From: Kutzneria viridogrisea
GTDB taxonomy: Bacteria > Actinomycetota > Actinomycetes > Mycobacteriales > Pseudonocardiaceae
Assembly: GCA_014138725.1 (NCBI GenBank)
Contig: JACJID010000003.1
Span: 310,001-374,000 of the forward strand
Length of the DNA stretch: 64,000 nucleotides
Direction: 5' to 3'
Positions 15,991 to 24,234 of this stretch are shown here, piece by piece (the first letter of the stretch is position 1; each line of letters begins with the position of its first letter). A program made the translations under genes and the position numbers. The notes beneath the pieces are model-generated. The model saw only the letters and a program-made list of their open reading frames with translations, did not search any database and was not told the origin of the DNA.

Positions 15991-16842
15991 ATGACAACCA
16001 GTGAGGACCTCGCCGCCTTGTTCGACCGGATCGGCGCACGGGGCTGGGTGCACGCACGGGAGCTCGACGGGGACCGCGAGATCGGCCTCGACCCGGACGA
16101 GCCGGTGGTGCTGGCCTCGGTGTTCAAGCTGCCGGTGCTGGTCACCTACCTGCGGGCGGTCGCGGCGGGCGAACTGGACCCGGCCGAACGGGTCAGGATC
16201 GGCCCGCGCCACCGGATCGGCGGGATCGGCACCGCGGGCTGCGCCGACGACGTGGAGATGAGCTGGCGGGACGTGGCGCTGTTCATGATGAGCATGAGCG
16301 ACAACGCGGCCACCGACGTACTGCTGGCACGGCTCGGGCTGGACCGGGTGCACGAGGTGCTGGCGAGCCTCGGGCTGACCAGGACCAGGCTCATCGGCGG
16401 TTGCGAGGACCTGTTCGCCAGCGTGGCCGAGGACCTGGGCCTGGACCTGGAGACGGCCCTCGCCCAGCTGGCGGAAGCCACCTTCGACGGGGACCTGTCG
16501 GTGTACGACCCGGAACGCACGACCTCGGGCACCCCGCGCGAGATCACCTCACTGCTGGCACAGGTCTGGCCGGACCCGGAGCTGCGCGCGGTGCTGGGCA
16601 AGCAGGTCTGGCCACACCGGCTCAGCGCGGGCTTTCCCGACGAGGTGGCGGTGGCGGGCAAGACGGGCACGATCCCGGGGCTGCACAACGAGGTCGGCGT
16701 CGTGACCTACCCGGACGGCCGCGCCTACGCCGTGGCGGTGTTCACCCGCTCGGCCAGCCGGGCACACCGGCAGCCCGCGCTGGACGCGGTGATCGGCGCG
16801 TCGGCGCGGGCTGCCGTGGAATCGCTCAGGGGTGCGCGGTGA
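15991..16842 (+). CDS. Class A beta-lactamase-like serine hydrolase (cytoplasmic)
   Basis: 283 residues from ATG 15991, with TACTGT 6 nt upstream. The serine-hydrolase motifs of the PBP/beta-lactamase fold are present: SVFK (Ser43, Lys46), SDN (103-105) and KTG (224-226). No signal peptide precedes the first motif, and no Glu-x-x-Leu-Asn omega-loop motif is visible, so real antibiotic hydrolysis is doubtful; such proteins in actinobacteria are usually esterases or peptidases of unknown substrate. The 3' end overlaps the convergent S9 peptidase gene by 17 bp. Transcription is divergent from the N-acyl amino acid operon, which may hint at a shared theme of peptide or amide processing. Confidence 0.87.
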   Translation: MTTSEDLAALFDRIGARGWVHARELDGDREIGLDPDEPVVLASVFKLPVLVTYLRAVAAGELDPAERVRIGPRHRIGGIGTAGCADDVEMSWRDVALFMMSMSDNAATDVLLARLGLDRVHEVLASLGLTRTRLIGGCEDLFASVAEDLGLDLETALAQLAEATFDGDLSVYDPERTTSGTPREITSLLAQVWPDPELRAVLGKQVWPHRLSAGFPDEVAVAGKTGTIPGLHNEVGVVTYPDGRAYAVAVFTRSASRAHRQPALDAVIGASARAAVESLRGAR

Positions 16843-18706
16843 GCCAGTCGATCACGCGGCGGCTGTAGTCGATCCGGTGCGAGGGGCGCCCGTTCAGGAT
16901 GAACAGGTGCCCGCCGCCCGGGTACAGCACGAGCCGGGTCGGCACCCCGCGTGCCCGCAGGGCGGCGAACCACTGCTCGGCCTGGCCGACCGGGCAGCGT
17001 TCGTCGGAACCGCCGTGCAGCACCAAGGTCGGCGTGTTGACCCGGTCGACGTGGTTGATCGGGGACAGCCTGGCGTAGCGCTCGCGCTGTTCCCAGGGCT
17101 GGCTGCCCAGCTCGATCCCGCAGAGCTCGTAGCCCGCGTCGGAGGTGCCCGCCATGCTGACCAGGTCCGACACGACACCGCCCGCGACCACCGCGCGGAA
17201 CCGGTCGGTGCGGGTGGGCAGCCAGCAACTCAGGTAGCCGCCGTAGCTGTAGCCGGTCAGCGCGAGCCGATCGGCGTCGGCCACGCCCTCGGCGACGAGT
17301 TGGTCGATCGGCTCCAGGAAGTCGTTCTCGTCGGCCTCACCCCAAGCCCCGATCGCCGCCGTGCGGAAGGCGTTGCCGTATCCGTCGCTGCCCCTGGGAT
17401 TGAGCAGCAGCACGGCCCAGCCCCGCGCCACCAGCAGTTGGTGGTAGGCGTGCACGGGATCACGGGTGGGGCTCCACGAGTTGTGCGGGCCACCGTGCGC
17501 GTCCACCAGCAGCGGTGCGGGTCCCGAGCGGTCCGGGTCCCGCAGGAGCCAGCCGTGCACCTCGGTGCCGTCACTGATCCGGAACACCCGCTGTTCCGGC
17601 CGGAACGGCTCCACGTCAGGGAAAACGGCCTCGGTGTGGTTGGTGAGCCGCCGCTGCTCGCCGGTGTCCAGGTCGACCAGCAGCACCTCGCCGAAACTGT
17701 CCGGTGTGGACACGATCGTGACCGCGAACCTGCCTTCGGCGCAGAGGGAAAGCCCGTTGACCTGGCTGGTGTCCGTGCCGACGATCTTGCGCCCCGAACC
17801 GTACAGGTGGGTGCAGCCGCGGTCCCGCGCGCAGAACAGGACCTCACCGTCGGGCCGGGTCCTGGGCAGCGCGCCGGGGTAGCCCGGACCGCCCGGCATC
17901 ACGGCACGGTCCAGATCCGTTGTCAGGTAACGCGTCTGGTCGTCGACGAGGGCCAGCACGGGATTGTCCGGACCGACCTTGACCAGACCGATCAGCAGGA
18001 GCCCGCGCACACCCCACGTGACCGCGCCGACGGTGGCGAGCACACTGGCCACCGGCTCCGGCGCGGAGCCGTCCAGGCGCAGCACGTACGCACTGGACTC
18101 CTGGGTCAGTTCGGTGTCGGCCCCACCAGCCCGCGCGAAGGCCAGCGCGGAGTCGTCCGGGGCCCAACTCGGGTCCCCCGCGTGAAAATCCCCGCTGGTC
18201 AGCTGCTGCGGCTCGGCACCGTCCAGCCCGACCACGTGCAGGTGCTTGCGCAGGCCGCGCAGCATCCCAGCCCCGTCGGTCTTGTAGCCGAGGCGGTCGA
18301 TCACCAGCGGGTCGCTGTCCTGTTCGCCGGTTGTGTTGACCGGAGCGGAGAAGGCGATTCGGCTGCCGTCGTTGCTCCACACCGGGGTGCCCGCGCCGAG
18401 CGGCAGCGCGGTGATCGCCCGCGGCTCCCCACCGTGCACGGGCAGCAACCACAGCTGGGAATCGCGCAGGAAGGCCACGCTGCCGCCATCCGGGGAGAAG
18501 CGCGGGCTGGTGTCGTTCGGTCCGTTGGTGAGGCGACGCGGCGGGCCACCGTCCACATCGACCGTCCACAGTGCACTGACATCGCGATCCAGCTCGGTGT
18601 CGGTGGTCCGCAGCACGTAGACGACCTGCCGACCGTCCGGCGAGATCGTCGGGTCGGCCGGCAGCTCGACCAGGTCGAAGTCGGCCAGCTCATGCCTGCG
18701 GCTCAT
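16826..18706 (-). CDS. S9 family prolyl oligopeptidase-type peptidase
   Basis: 626 residues. The N-terminal ~350 residues form a beta-propeller built on TolB/WD40-like blades (PTISPDGRQVVYVLR, SPRFSPDGGSVAFLR, DPSWAPDDSALAFAR). The C-terminal alpha/beta hydrolase domain has the nucleophile Ser487 in GYSYGGYLS, the acid in HGGSDERCP and the His in PGGGHLF. Acyl-aminoacyl peptidase and dipeptidyl peptidase types share this plan. No signal peptide, so it is probably cytosolic and degrades short peptides. ATG 18706 overlaps the upstream hydrolase stop as ATGA, so both come from one transcript that is divergent from the TetR-PucR pair. Confidence 0.92.
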   Translation of the reverse strand: MSRRHELADFDLVELPADPTISPDGRQVVYVLRTTDTELDRDVSALWTVDVDGGPPRRLTNGPNDTSPRFSPDGGSVAFLRDSQLWLLPVHGGEPRAITALPLGAGTPVWSNDGSRIAFSAPVNTTGEQDSDPLVIDRLGYKTDGAGMLRGLRKHLHVVGLDGAEPQQLTSGDFHAGDPSWAPDDSALAFARAGGADTELTQESSAYVLRLDGSAPEPVASVLATVGAVTWGVRGLLLIGLVKVGPDNPVLALVDDQTRYLTTDLDRAVMPGGPGYPGALPRTRPDGEVLFCARDRGCTHLYGSGRKIVGTDTSQVNGLSLCAEGRFAVTIVSTPDSFGEVLLVDLDTGEQRRLTNHTEAVFPDVEPFRPEQRVFRISDGTEVHGWLLRDPDRSGPAPLLVDAHGGPHNSWSPTRDPVHAYHQLLVARGWAVLLLNPRGSDGYGNAFRTAAIGAWGEADENDFLEPIDQLVAEGVADADRLALTGYSYGGYLSCWLPTRTDRFRAVVAGGVVSDLVSMAGTSDAGYELCGIELGSQPWEQRERYARLSPINHVDRVNTPTLVLHGGSDERCPVGQAEQWFAALRARGVPTRLVLYPGGGHLFILNGRPSHRIDYSRRVIDWLTAHP

Positions 18707-20046
18707 TCAGCTGCCCTCGCCACGGCACGGCCGTTGTGCAGGTACCTGGCCCTGCCCTGCGAGTCCTCGCCGACGAGCACGTACACCGAGTGCCGTCCCA
18801 TCTCCTGCTTCGTGGAGATCAGCCGGTTCTCGTCCAGCCGCACCAGTTCGACCGGCTCGACCTCCCCGAGCAGCACCTTGGCCTCGGGCGTGCGGGGGAT
18901 CATGGTCAGCCAGGCGCTGCCGTTCTCGCGGACCTCCAGCTCCAAGTCGAGCATCGTGGACCGGTAGGTGCCCGCGGTCCGGTGCGCGTCGATCGGCTCG
19001 GGCTCGGCGGGGACCTGGGCGAGTTCGGGCAGTCGCACCCCGGCCAGCTCGCCGAGCAGGTGCCCGAACACCTTGCGGTACAGGGCGAGCACGTCACCGC
19101 CGTTGGTCAACAGGGCGACGGCGACCCCCGCCTCGGGCACCACGCGCAGAAACGCGGACTGCCCGAGCGTGCCGCCGTCGTGGCCGATCACGGTTCCACC
19201 GGGGTAGTCGAACAGCATCCAGCCCAGACCCCAGTGGCCGCCCATCAGGTCCAGCGGCGGCAGGTCAACCTGGGGCTCGCGCATGCCGTCAAAAGCGCTG
19301 TCGGACAGGTGCATCCGCACGAACCCGAGCAGGCTGCGCGCCCGCATCGACAGCACGGCCCCGGCGGGTGCGTTCGACGGGGTGAGCGAGTAGACCGGCG
19401 CGGGCAGCACGTCCTTGCCGACGTGGCCGATCGCGGGCAGCTCCAGGATGGCCTCGCCGATGTGCGTGGCCACGTGCTCCAGGCCCAGCGGCGTGATCAG
19501 CTGCTCGCGCAGCGCGGTGTTGAACGGCTTGCCGCGCAGGACCTCGACCAGCCGGCCGAGCACGACGTAACCGCTGTTGCAGTAGGAGAACCGCTCACCG
19601 GGCGGGAACAGCTGCGCGGCGTCGGCGAGCGTGCCGACGTAGCGCTGCACGGCGTCCTCGTTGGCCCCGGTGTCGGTGAACAGGTCGCCCTCGACGCCCG
19701 CGACGTGGCAGAGCAGCTGCCGGGTGGTGATCGTCGCGGAGGCGGCTTCGTCGGCCACCACGAACTCCGGCAGGTAGTCCCGCACCGGGCGGTCCAGGTC
19801 CAACAGCCCCTCGTTGACCAACTGCTGCACCAGGGTCGCCGTCCACACCTTGGTGATCGACCCGATCTGGAACACCGCGTCGGTGGTCACCGGCACGCCG
19901 GTCGCCTTGCTGACCACCCCGGCGGCCGTGTCCACGACCTCCCCGTCCACCAGCACGGCGATCTGCGCGCCGGGCACACCGTGCTCGGCCACCAGGTCAG
20001 GCAGGTTCTTCGTGATCCACTCGGCTACCTCAGCCGCTCGCGTCAT
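18703..20046 (-). CDS. Serine hydrolase of the class C beta-lactamase/EstB/D-aminopeptidase type
   Basis: 447 residues. SITK (Ser63, Lys66) is the nucleophile motif, YCN (Tyr155, Asn157) the second, and GHDGG stands in the place of the KTG-type third motif, as in esterase/DD-peptidase relatives of AmpC. The C-terminal ~100 residues form an extra beta domain (LDLELEVRENGSAW) as in D-aminopeptidase-like proteins. There is no signal peptide. GAGGAGGGG precedes ATG 20046, giving a strong start. It is the promoter-proximal gene of a two-gene operon with the S9 peptidase, and faces a TetR gene across 165 bp that hold a clear dyad, so TetR control is likely. Confidence 0.88.
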   Translation of the reverse strand: MTRAAEVAEWITKNLPDLVAEHGVPGAQIAVLVDGEVVDTAAGVVSKATGVPVTTDAVFQIGSITKVWTATLVQQLVNEGLLDLDRPVRDYLPEFVVADEAASATITTRQLLCHVAGVEGDLFTDTGANEDAVQRYVGTLADAAQLFPPGERFSYCNSGYVVLGRLVEVLRGKPFNTALREQLITPLGLEHVATHIGEAILELPAIGHVGKDVLPAPVYSLTPSNAPAGAVLSMRARSLLGFVRMHLSDSAFDGMREPQVDLPPLDLMGGHWGLGWMLFDYPGGTVIGHDGGTLGQSAFLRVVPEAGVAVALLTNGGDVLALYRKVFGHLLGELAGVRLPELAQVPAEPEPIDAHRTAGTYRSTMLDLELEVRENGSAWLTMIPRTPEAKVLLGEVEPVELVRLDENRLISTKQEMGRHSVYVLVGEDSQGRARYLHNGRAVARAAE

Positions 20047-20158
20047 GACCCCTCCTCAACTGACGGTGCCGCCAACCTACGGCGGGTCCGAGCGCCCCGA
20101 ATCCTCGTTGCGGAGGAACGGAGAACCACCGATTGGTCGCGGTCGCGGAAACTGCCCG

Positions 20159-20187
20159 TTGGCCATAACGTACACGTACGGTAAATT
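20159..20187 (+). promoter_or_regulatory. Promoter with operator in the spacer, upstream of TetR gene 20212
   Basis: A -35 TTGGCC (20159-20164) and -10 TAAATT (20182-20187) are 17 bp apart. The spacer region contains the dyad at 20166-20183 with core CGTAC-AC-GTACG and outer TA/TA pairs, 8 of 9 positions symmetric. A repressor bound here would block the promoter; the TetR it precedes is the obvious candidate. Confidence 0.65.
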
Positions 20188-20211
20188 GGCCACCACCGAG
20201 TTGGGAGAACG

Positions 20212-20856
20212 ATGACCGGACGGACCCGCGCACCGCGCGGCGGGCTCAACCGCGCGACGATCGTGCGCGCGGCACTGGAGCTGATGCGCGCCGAAGGACT
20301 GGATGCGGTGACGGTGCGCGCCGTCGCGGCACGGCTGGACGTGCGGCCGATGGCGCTCTACACGCACGTCCCCAGCAAGGACGACCTGCTCGCCGGCGTC
20401 TTCGAGGAGTTGCTCGGGGAGATCGAACTGCCCGACCCGGCCACCGCCGGGCTGCCGGGGCTGCGCGCGCTGATGGTGCGCTTGTTCCACCTGCTGGTGG
20501 CCAACCCCGAACTGACCAAGGTCAGCATGGGTCGGCAGTCGTCCGCGGACCGGGAAATGATGTTCAGCGAGACGGTCTTCGCGATCCTGTTGTCAGCCGG
20601 GACGAGCAGGCGCGAGGCCGTGGGCACCGCGGCCACGCTCATGCGGTACACCCTGGGCTCGGCCGTGATGTACCCGTACGGCCAGCAGTTCGACGAGGAC
20701 CCGCAGCACTGGCCGAAGCTGCGCGCCACACTGACCGAACTGCCCGCGGACCGCTACCCCGCCATGCACTCCCTGGCCGACGACCTGCCCGAGTTCACCC
20801 AGCAACAGGCGTTCGAGTACGGCCTGGACCTGATCCTGGACCGGGTCGAGCCGTGA
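20212..20856 (+). CDS. TetR family regulator (TetR_C-type)
   Basis: 214 residues from ATG 20212 with GGGAGAAC upstream. The HTH lies at about residues 12-58: LNRATIVRAALELMRAEGLD, then VRAVAARLDVRPMALYTHV and PSKDDLLAGVFEELL, the classical TetR arrangement. The rest is the ligand-binding helical domain. A dyad sits within its own promoter spacer. It overlaps the next gene as GTGA, so TetR and PucR-type regulators are made from one mRNA, while the serine hydrolase-S9 peptidase operon is divergent. Two regulators in one transcript facing a peptidase operon suggests control of peptide or amide breakdown, by inference. Confidence 0.9.
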   Translation: MTGRTRAPRGGLNRATIVRAALELMRAEGLDAVTVRAVAARLDVRPMALYTHVPSKDDLLAGVFEELLGEIELPDPATAGLPGLRALMVRLFHLLVANPELTKVSMGRQSSADREMMFSETVFAILLSAGTSRREAVGTAATLMRYTLGSAVMYPYGQQFDEDPQHWPKLRATLTELPADRYPAMHSLADDLPEFTQQQAFEYGLDLILDRVEP

Positions 20857-22061
20857 TCACCAGCGCGCCGGGCGGCGACCTGTTCTCCCTCGCGGGCGCG
20901 ATCGACGCCCTGGTGCGCGCGCCGGTGACGATCGAGGACCTGACCGGCCGGGTGCTGGCCTTCTCCGGTCATCTGTCCACTGCGGACGAACCGAGGGTGC
21001 AGACCATCCTGAGCCGCCAGGTACCCGAGTGCTACCGGCGGGTCCTGGAGGAGCGCGGGATCCTCACCGAGATCTACCGCAGCCGCGAGGCCGTCTACCT
21101 GGAGCTGGCCGAACTGGGCGTGGCGCGGTTGGCGGTGGCGGTCCGCGCGGGCGAGGAGATCCTGGGCACGATATGGGCGGCGGTCGGGAGTCGTCCCGAA
21201 CCCGCCCGGACACGGGCCTTCGCCGAGTCCACCGAGTTGGTGGCCCTGGCCATGTTGCGGCAACGGGTGGACGCCGACGTGGAGCGCAGGCTGCGCACCG
21301 AACTGGTGGCCACCACGCTGGACGGCGGCCCCGAGGCGTTCGAGGCGGCCGGCAGGCTGGAGCTGCCAGTCGGGCCGATCACCGTGCTGGCACTGGGAAT
21401 TCGCAGCCCCGGACTGCCCAGAGCGCAGGCCGAGGCGGACCGGCACCGCCTTGCCGACGCGCTGTCGGTGCACCTGTCGGCGCTGCACCCACAGGCGGTG
21501 TGCGCCCCGCTGGGCACCCTCGCCTACGGCCTGCTGCCGGTGCCCGCCGCGTGCGGGGACGCCGAGTCGCACGCCCAGCAGGTGGCGCTGGAGTTCCTGC
21601 AACGCACCGGGAGCCGGACCCGCTGTGCGATCGGCATCAGCCGGGTCGCCGGGGACGTGGCCGAACTGGCCCGGTGCCGGGTCGACGCCGACCGCGCACT
21701 GCGGGTCGCCTGGCAGGAGGGCGGATCCCGGCGGGTGGCGCGCATCGGCGAGGTGTATCCCAGGGCGCTGCTGCTGGAGTTGTCCGACCGGGCACGCAGC
21801 GAGCCGCAACCACCGACCGGGCCACTGGCCAGCCTGCGCGCCTACGACGCCCAGCACGCAGCACAGCTGGTGCCCAGCCTGCGCGCCTGGTTGGACGCCT
21901 TCGGGGACGTCAACGCGGCAGCCGCTGCCGTGCACGTGCACCCGAGCACCTTCCGCTACCGGTTGCGCCGGATCCGCGAGGTCGGCGGGGTGGACCTGGC
22001 TGACCCCGAGCAGCGTTTCGCGATCATGCTGCACCTGCGGCTGCCACCCGGCGGGCCGTGA
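20853..22061 (+). CDS. PucR family transcriptional regulator (C-terminal HTH_30)
   Basis: 402 residues from GTG 20853, which overlaps the TetR stop. The N-terminal part (about residues 10-140) looks like a sensory domain; the middle (about 160-300) resembles the degenerate GGDEF-like domain common in this group; the C-terminal HTH (about 335-395) has the PucR/CdaR pattern LRAWLDAFGDVNAAAAAVHV followed by HPSTFRYRLRRIREVGG. Relatives control purine, sugar-acid or nitrogen metabolism. The partner genes here do not settle which. It is convergent with the RDD gene, stops 3 bp apart. Confidence 0.88.
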   Translation: MITSAPGGDLFSLAGAIDALVRAPVTIEDLTGRVLAFSGHLSTADEPRVQTILSRQVPECYRRVLEERGILTEIYRSREAVYLELAELGVARLAVAVRAGEEILGTIWAAVGSRPEPARTRAFAESTELVALAMLRQRVDADVERRLRTELVATTLDGGPEAFEAAGRLELPVGPITVLALGIRSPGLPRAQAEADRHRLADALSVHLSALHPQAVCAPLGTLAYGLLPVPAACGDAESHAQQVALEFLQRTGSRTRCAIGISRVAGDVAELARCRVDADRALRVAWQEGGSRRVARIGEVYPRALLLELSDRARSEPQPPTGPLASLRAYDAQHAAQLVPSLRAWLDAFGDVNAAAAAVHVHPSTFRYRLRRIREVGGVDLADPEQRFAIMLHLRLPPGGP

Positions 22062-22064
22062 GGG

Positions 22065-22571
22065 TCAGAACCCGCTCAGCACCGTGGCGGCCACGACGAA
22101 AACGCCCACCAGCCAGTTCCTGGTGAGCTGCCAGACCGTGGGCCTGCCGCCGGTGTCCTCGCGCACGAAGCGCAGCCCGGTCAGCGCCTTGCCGAGGCTG
22201 GCCCCGGTCAGCCGCTGCACGAAGATCCGGTGCCCGATCGAGCACAGCAGGAAGCCGCCGATCGCCCCCACCGCCCAGAGACCGGACAGCCGAGGGCTGT
22301 GTAGGAAGGCGGCAGTGACCCCGAAAGCCAGGAGCACGTGCAGCAAGAAGTCGACGGTGAACGCAAGCACGTTGCGCAGCGCCCGCGGCGAGGGATAGCG
22401 GGGGTCACCGTCACTGCCGTGCGAGGAGGGCAGCCGCTCCCCCTGCGGCGGGCCCCACTCGCGCAGGTGCCGTACATCGCGAGTGCGCACCAGGGCCACG
22501 TCGACAGTGCTCTGCTTGTCCCCCACCGGGGCATGATGCACCACACCACCGCCGGGTGAGTGCCGATACAC
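22065..22571 (-). CDS. RDD family membrane protein
   Basis: 168 residues at most. After a hydrophilic N-terminus of ~60 residues there are two or three membrane segments (NVLAFTVDFLLHVLLAFGVT, LSGLWAVGAIGGFLLCSIGH and the C-terminal NWLVGVFVVAATVLSGF), with the RDD-type residues ALRNVLAFTVDFLL and the conserved TGASLGKALTGLRFV loop. RDD proteins are of uncertain function (some are ion exchangers or accessory membrane proteins). The start is uncertain: GTG 22571 is the longest; several internal GTGs near 22544-22526 are possible. Its 5' end lies beside the operator-like palindrome of the agmatine deiminase gene, so both may be controlled together. Confidence 0.75.
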   Translation of the reverse strand: MYRHSPGGGVVHHAPVGDKQSTVDVALVRTRDVRHLREWGPPQGERLPSSHGSDGDPRYPSPRALRNVLAFTVDFLLHVLLAFGVTAAFLHSPRLSGLWAVGAIGGFLLCSIGHRIFVQRLTGASLGKALTGLRFVREDTGGRPTVWQLTRNWLVGVFVVAATVLSGF

Positions 22572-22576
22572 AAATC

Positions 22577-22605
22577 CTGACTGAATTTTCAGTCAGTGCT
22601 ATGCT
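22577..22605 (+). promoter_or_regulatory. Promoter with perfect 18-bp palindrome, agmatine deiminase gene
   Basis: -35 CTGACT (22577-22582) and -10 TATGCT (22600-22605) with a 17-bp spacer; the GTG start is 6 nt after the -10. The palindrome at 22578-22595 has arms TGACTGAA and TTCAGTCA around TT and covers the -35 and most of the spacer. Sister sites lie at 24217-24234 and 13613-13630. Confidence 0.75.
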
Positions 22606-22611
22606 CGGGCC

Positions 22612-23607
22612 GTGACCTGGACCAGACCGGCCGAGTGGGAGCCGCACGCCCGCACGATCATGTGCTGGCCCGCCCGGCGTCGCGTCTGGGGACTGGGCCT
22701 GCCCGGGGTCCGCGCGGACCTCGCCCGGCTGGCACGGGTGATCGCCCGGTACGAGCCGGTCACCATGCTGGCCGGGCCCGCCCAGCTCGGCCGCGCACAG
22801 CGGCTGTGCGGGCCCGAGGTCAGCGTGCTGCCGATCCCGGTGGACGACCTGTGGGCACGCGACACCTGCCCCACCTTCGTCACCGGCCCGAGTGGACTGT
22901 CCGGAGTGGACTTCCACTTCAACGGCTGGGGCGGCAAGCAGGTGCACCGCGAGGACGCGCTGGTGGCCCAGCGCCTGCTCGCGGCGGACGGGCTGCCGCG
23001 GATCCCGGCGCCGATCGTGGCCGAGGGCGGCTCGCTGGAGGTGGACGGCGAGGGCACCCTGCTGGCCACCGAGAGCTCACTGGTCAACGACAACCGCAAC
23101 CCCGGCCGCGGCCGTGCCGAGATCGAGGACGCGCTCAAGCTGACCCTCGGCGTGCGCAAGGTGATCTGGGTTCCCGGCGTGCGGGGTCTGGACATCACCG
23201 ACTGCCACATCGACGCGCTGGCCCGGTTCGCGGGCCCCGGCGTGGTACTGCTGGACCGACCGGCGGACGGCGCGCGCCCGGACGTCTGGTCGCGGGCGGC
23301 CGAGCAGGCGGCGGAGGTCCTGCGCGGCAGCACCGACGCGGCGGGCCGCCCGCTGACCGTGGTGGACCTGCCCGCGGCCGACCCGGGCCGCCGCGGCAAG
23401 GACTTCCTGCCGTCCTACACCAACTTCGCCCTGGTCAACGGCGCGGTGATCATGCCGAGGTTCGGCGACCCCGCCGCCGACGACCGGGCCGCGGGCATCC
23501 TGCGCGAGCTGCACCCGGGCCGGGAGGTGGTCGCCGTGGAGATCGACACCCTGGCCGAGGGTGGCGGCGGCATCCACTGCGCGACCCAGCACCAGCCCGT
23601 GGGCTGA
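22612..23607 (+). CDS. Agmatine deiminase family protein (peptidyl-arginine deiminase type)
   Basis: 331 residues, leaderless-type GTG start. The guanidine-modifying enzyme fold is marked by DDLWARD (near residue 79), GWGGKQ, AEGGS, TDCHID (near residue 204) and the catalytic cysteine about nine residues from the end in GGGGIHCATQ. These are the residues used by agmatine deiminase to make N-carbamoylputrescine and ammonia. Members of the family also deiminate other guanidines, and no carbamoylputrescine amidase gene is adjacent, so agmatine as substrate is probable rather than proven. The promoter holds a perfect palindrome; the TetR gene immediately downstream (convergent, 3 bp between stops) has a near-identical site in its own upstream region. 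Confidence 0.9.
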   Translation: MTWTRPAEWEPHARTIMCWPARRRVWGLGLPGVRADLARLARVIARYEPVTMLAGPAQLGRAQRLCGPEVSVLPIPVDDLWARDTCPTFVTGPSGLSGVDFHFNGWGGKQVHREDALVAQRLLAADGLPRIPAPIVAEGGSLEVDGEGTLLATESSLVNDNRNPGRGRAEIEDALKLTLGVRKVIWVPGVRGLDITDCHIDALARFAGPGVVLLDRPADGARPDVWSRAAEQAAEVLRGSTDAAGRPLTVVDLPAADPGRRGKDFLPSYTNFALVNGAVIMPRFGDPAADDRAAGILRELHPGREVVAVEIDTLAEGGGGIHCATQHQPVG

Positions 23608-23610
23608 GCC

Positions 23611-24195
23611 TCAGGCGTCCAACTCGTTGGCGACCGCGGCCTCCAGCAGCTCGTGCACCCGCGCGGTGGTGATCAACCCGGACAGCCAGCGCGGGGCCAG
23701 GCCCTCCACCAGGGCGGTGAGTCGGACCGCCGTGTCCTCGGCGATGACCGCCGCGGCGAAGCTGCCCTCGTCCTGACCGTTCGCGATGGCCTGCTCCAGA
23801 TCACCGACCCAGCGGCCGGTCTGCTCGCGCACCACCTCGCGCAGCTCCCGGTCGAACACCGAGGCGGCCCGGAGCTCGCCCCACACCGCGGAGTTCTCGA
23901 TGACCGCGTCGGTGTCCTGGAACTCCAGCTGCAACTGGTCGATCACCCGGTCGCGGGCGGTGCGCCCACCTGGGGCGTCCGCGTAGCCGAACGCGCGCTC
24001 GCTGACGAACTCCACCACGGCCGCCAGCAGGCCCTGCCGGTTCTTGAAGTGGTAGTAGATCAGGGCTGTGGAGGCCTCGGCCTCGCGAGCCACCTGGTCC
24101 ACCCGCAGCCCGCGCACCCCGCGCAGGGCGATCATCCGGCAGGCGGCCTCCAGCAAAGCGGTCCGACGATCACCAGTAGCGCTCACCCGTCCCAC
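23611..24195 (-). CDS. TetR family regulator, probable repressor of the agmatine deiminase gene
   Basis: 194 residues. HTH at about residues 10-58: LLEAACRMIALRGVRGLRVD, QVAREAEASTALIYYHFKN and RQGLLAAVVEFVSE, close to the BetI-like type. GTG 24195 is used; GTG 24186 is an alternative. An 18-bp site TGACCGGATTTTCAGTCA lies 22-39 bp upstream of the start and differs from the deiminase-promoter palindrome at two positions, which is good evidence that this protein controls itself and the deiminase. A third, exact copy lies within the racemase gene near 13.6 kb. The gene sits directly behind the ECF sigma factor gene, 32 bp apart. Confidence 0.88.
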   Translation of the reverse strand: MGRVSATGDRRTALLEAACRMIALRGVRGLRVDQVAREAEASTALIYYHFKNRQGLLAAVVEFVSERAFGYADAPGGRTARDRVIDQLQLEFQDTDAVIENSAVWGELRAASVFDRELREVVREQTGRWVGDLEQAIANGQDEGSFAAAVIAEDTAVRLTALVEGLAPRWLSGLITTARVHELLEAAVANELDA

Positions 24196-24216
24196 TCTGT
24201 CACGTCCCTCGCTGGC

Positions 24217-24234
24217 TGACCGGATTTTCAGTCA
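24217..24234. promoter_or_regulatory. TetR operator-like site upstream of TetR gene 23611-24195
   Basis: TGACCGGATTTTCAGTCA, 16 of 18 positions equal to the palindrome at 22578-22595. It overlaps the last codons of the ECF sigma factor gene (stop at 24228-24230). Confidence 0.65.

Noticed and set aside
15991-16842. Beta-lactam resistance gene
   Set aside because: SxxK, SDN and KTG motifs are present but there is no signal peptide and no omega-loop Glu motif, so a general serine hydrolase is more likely.
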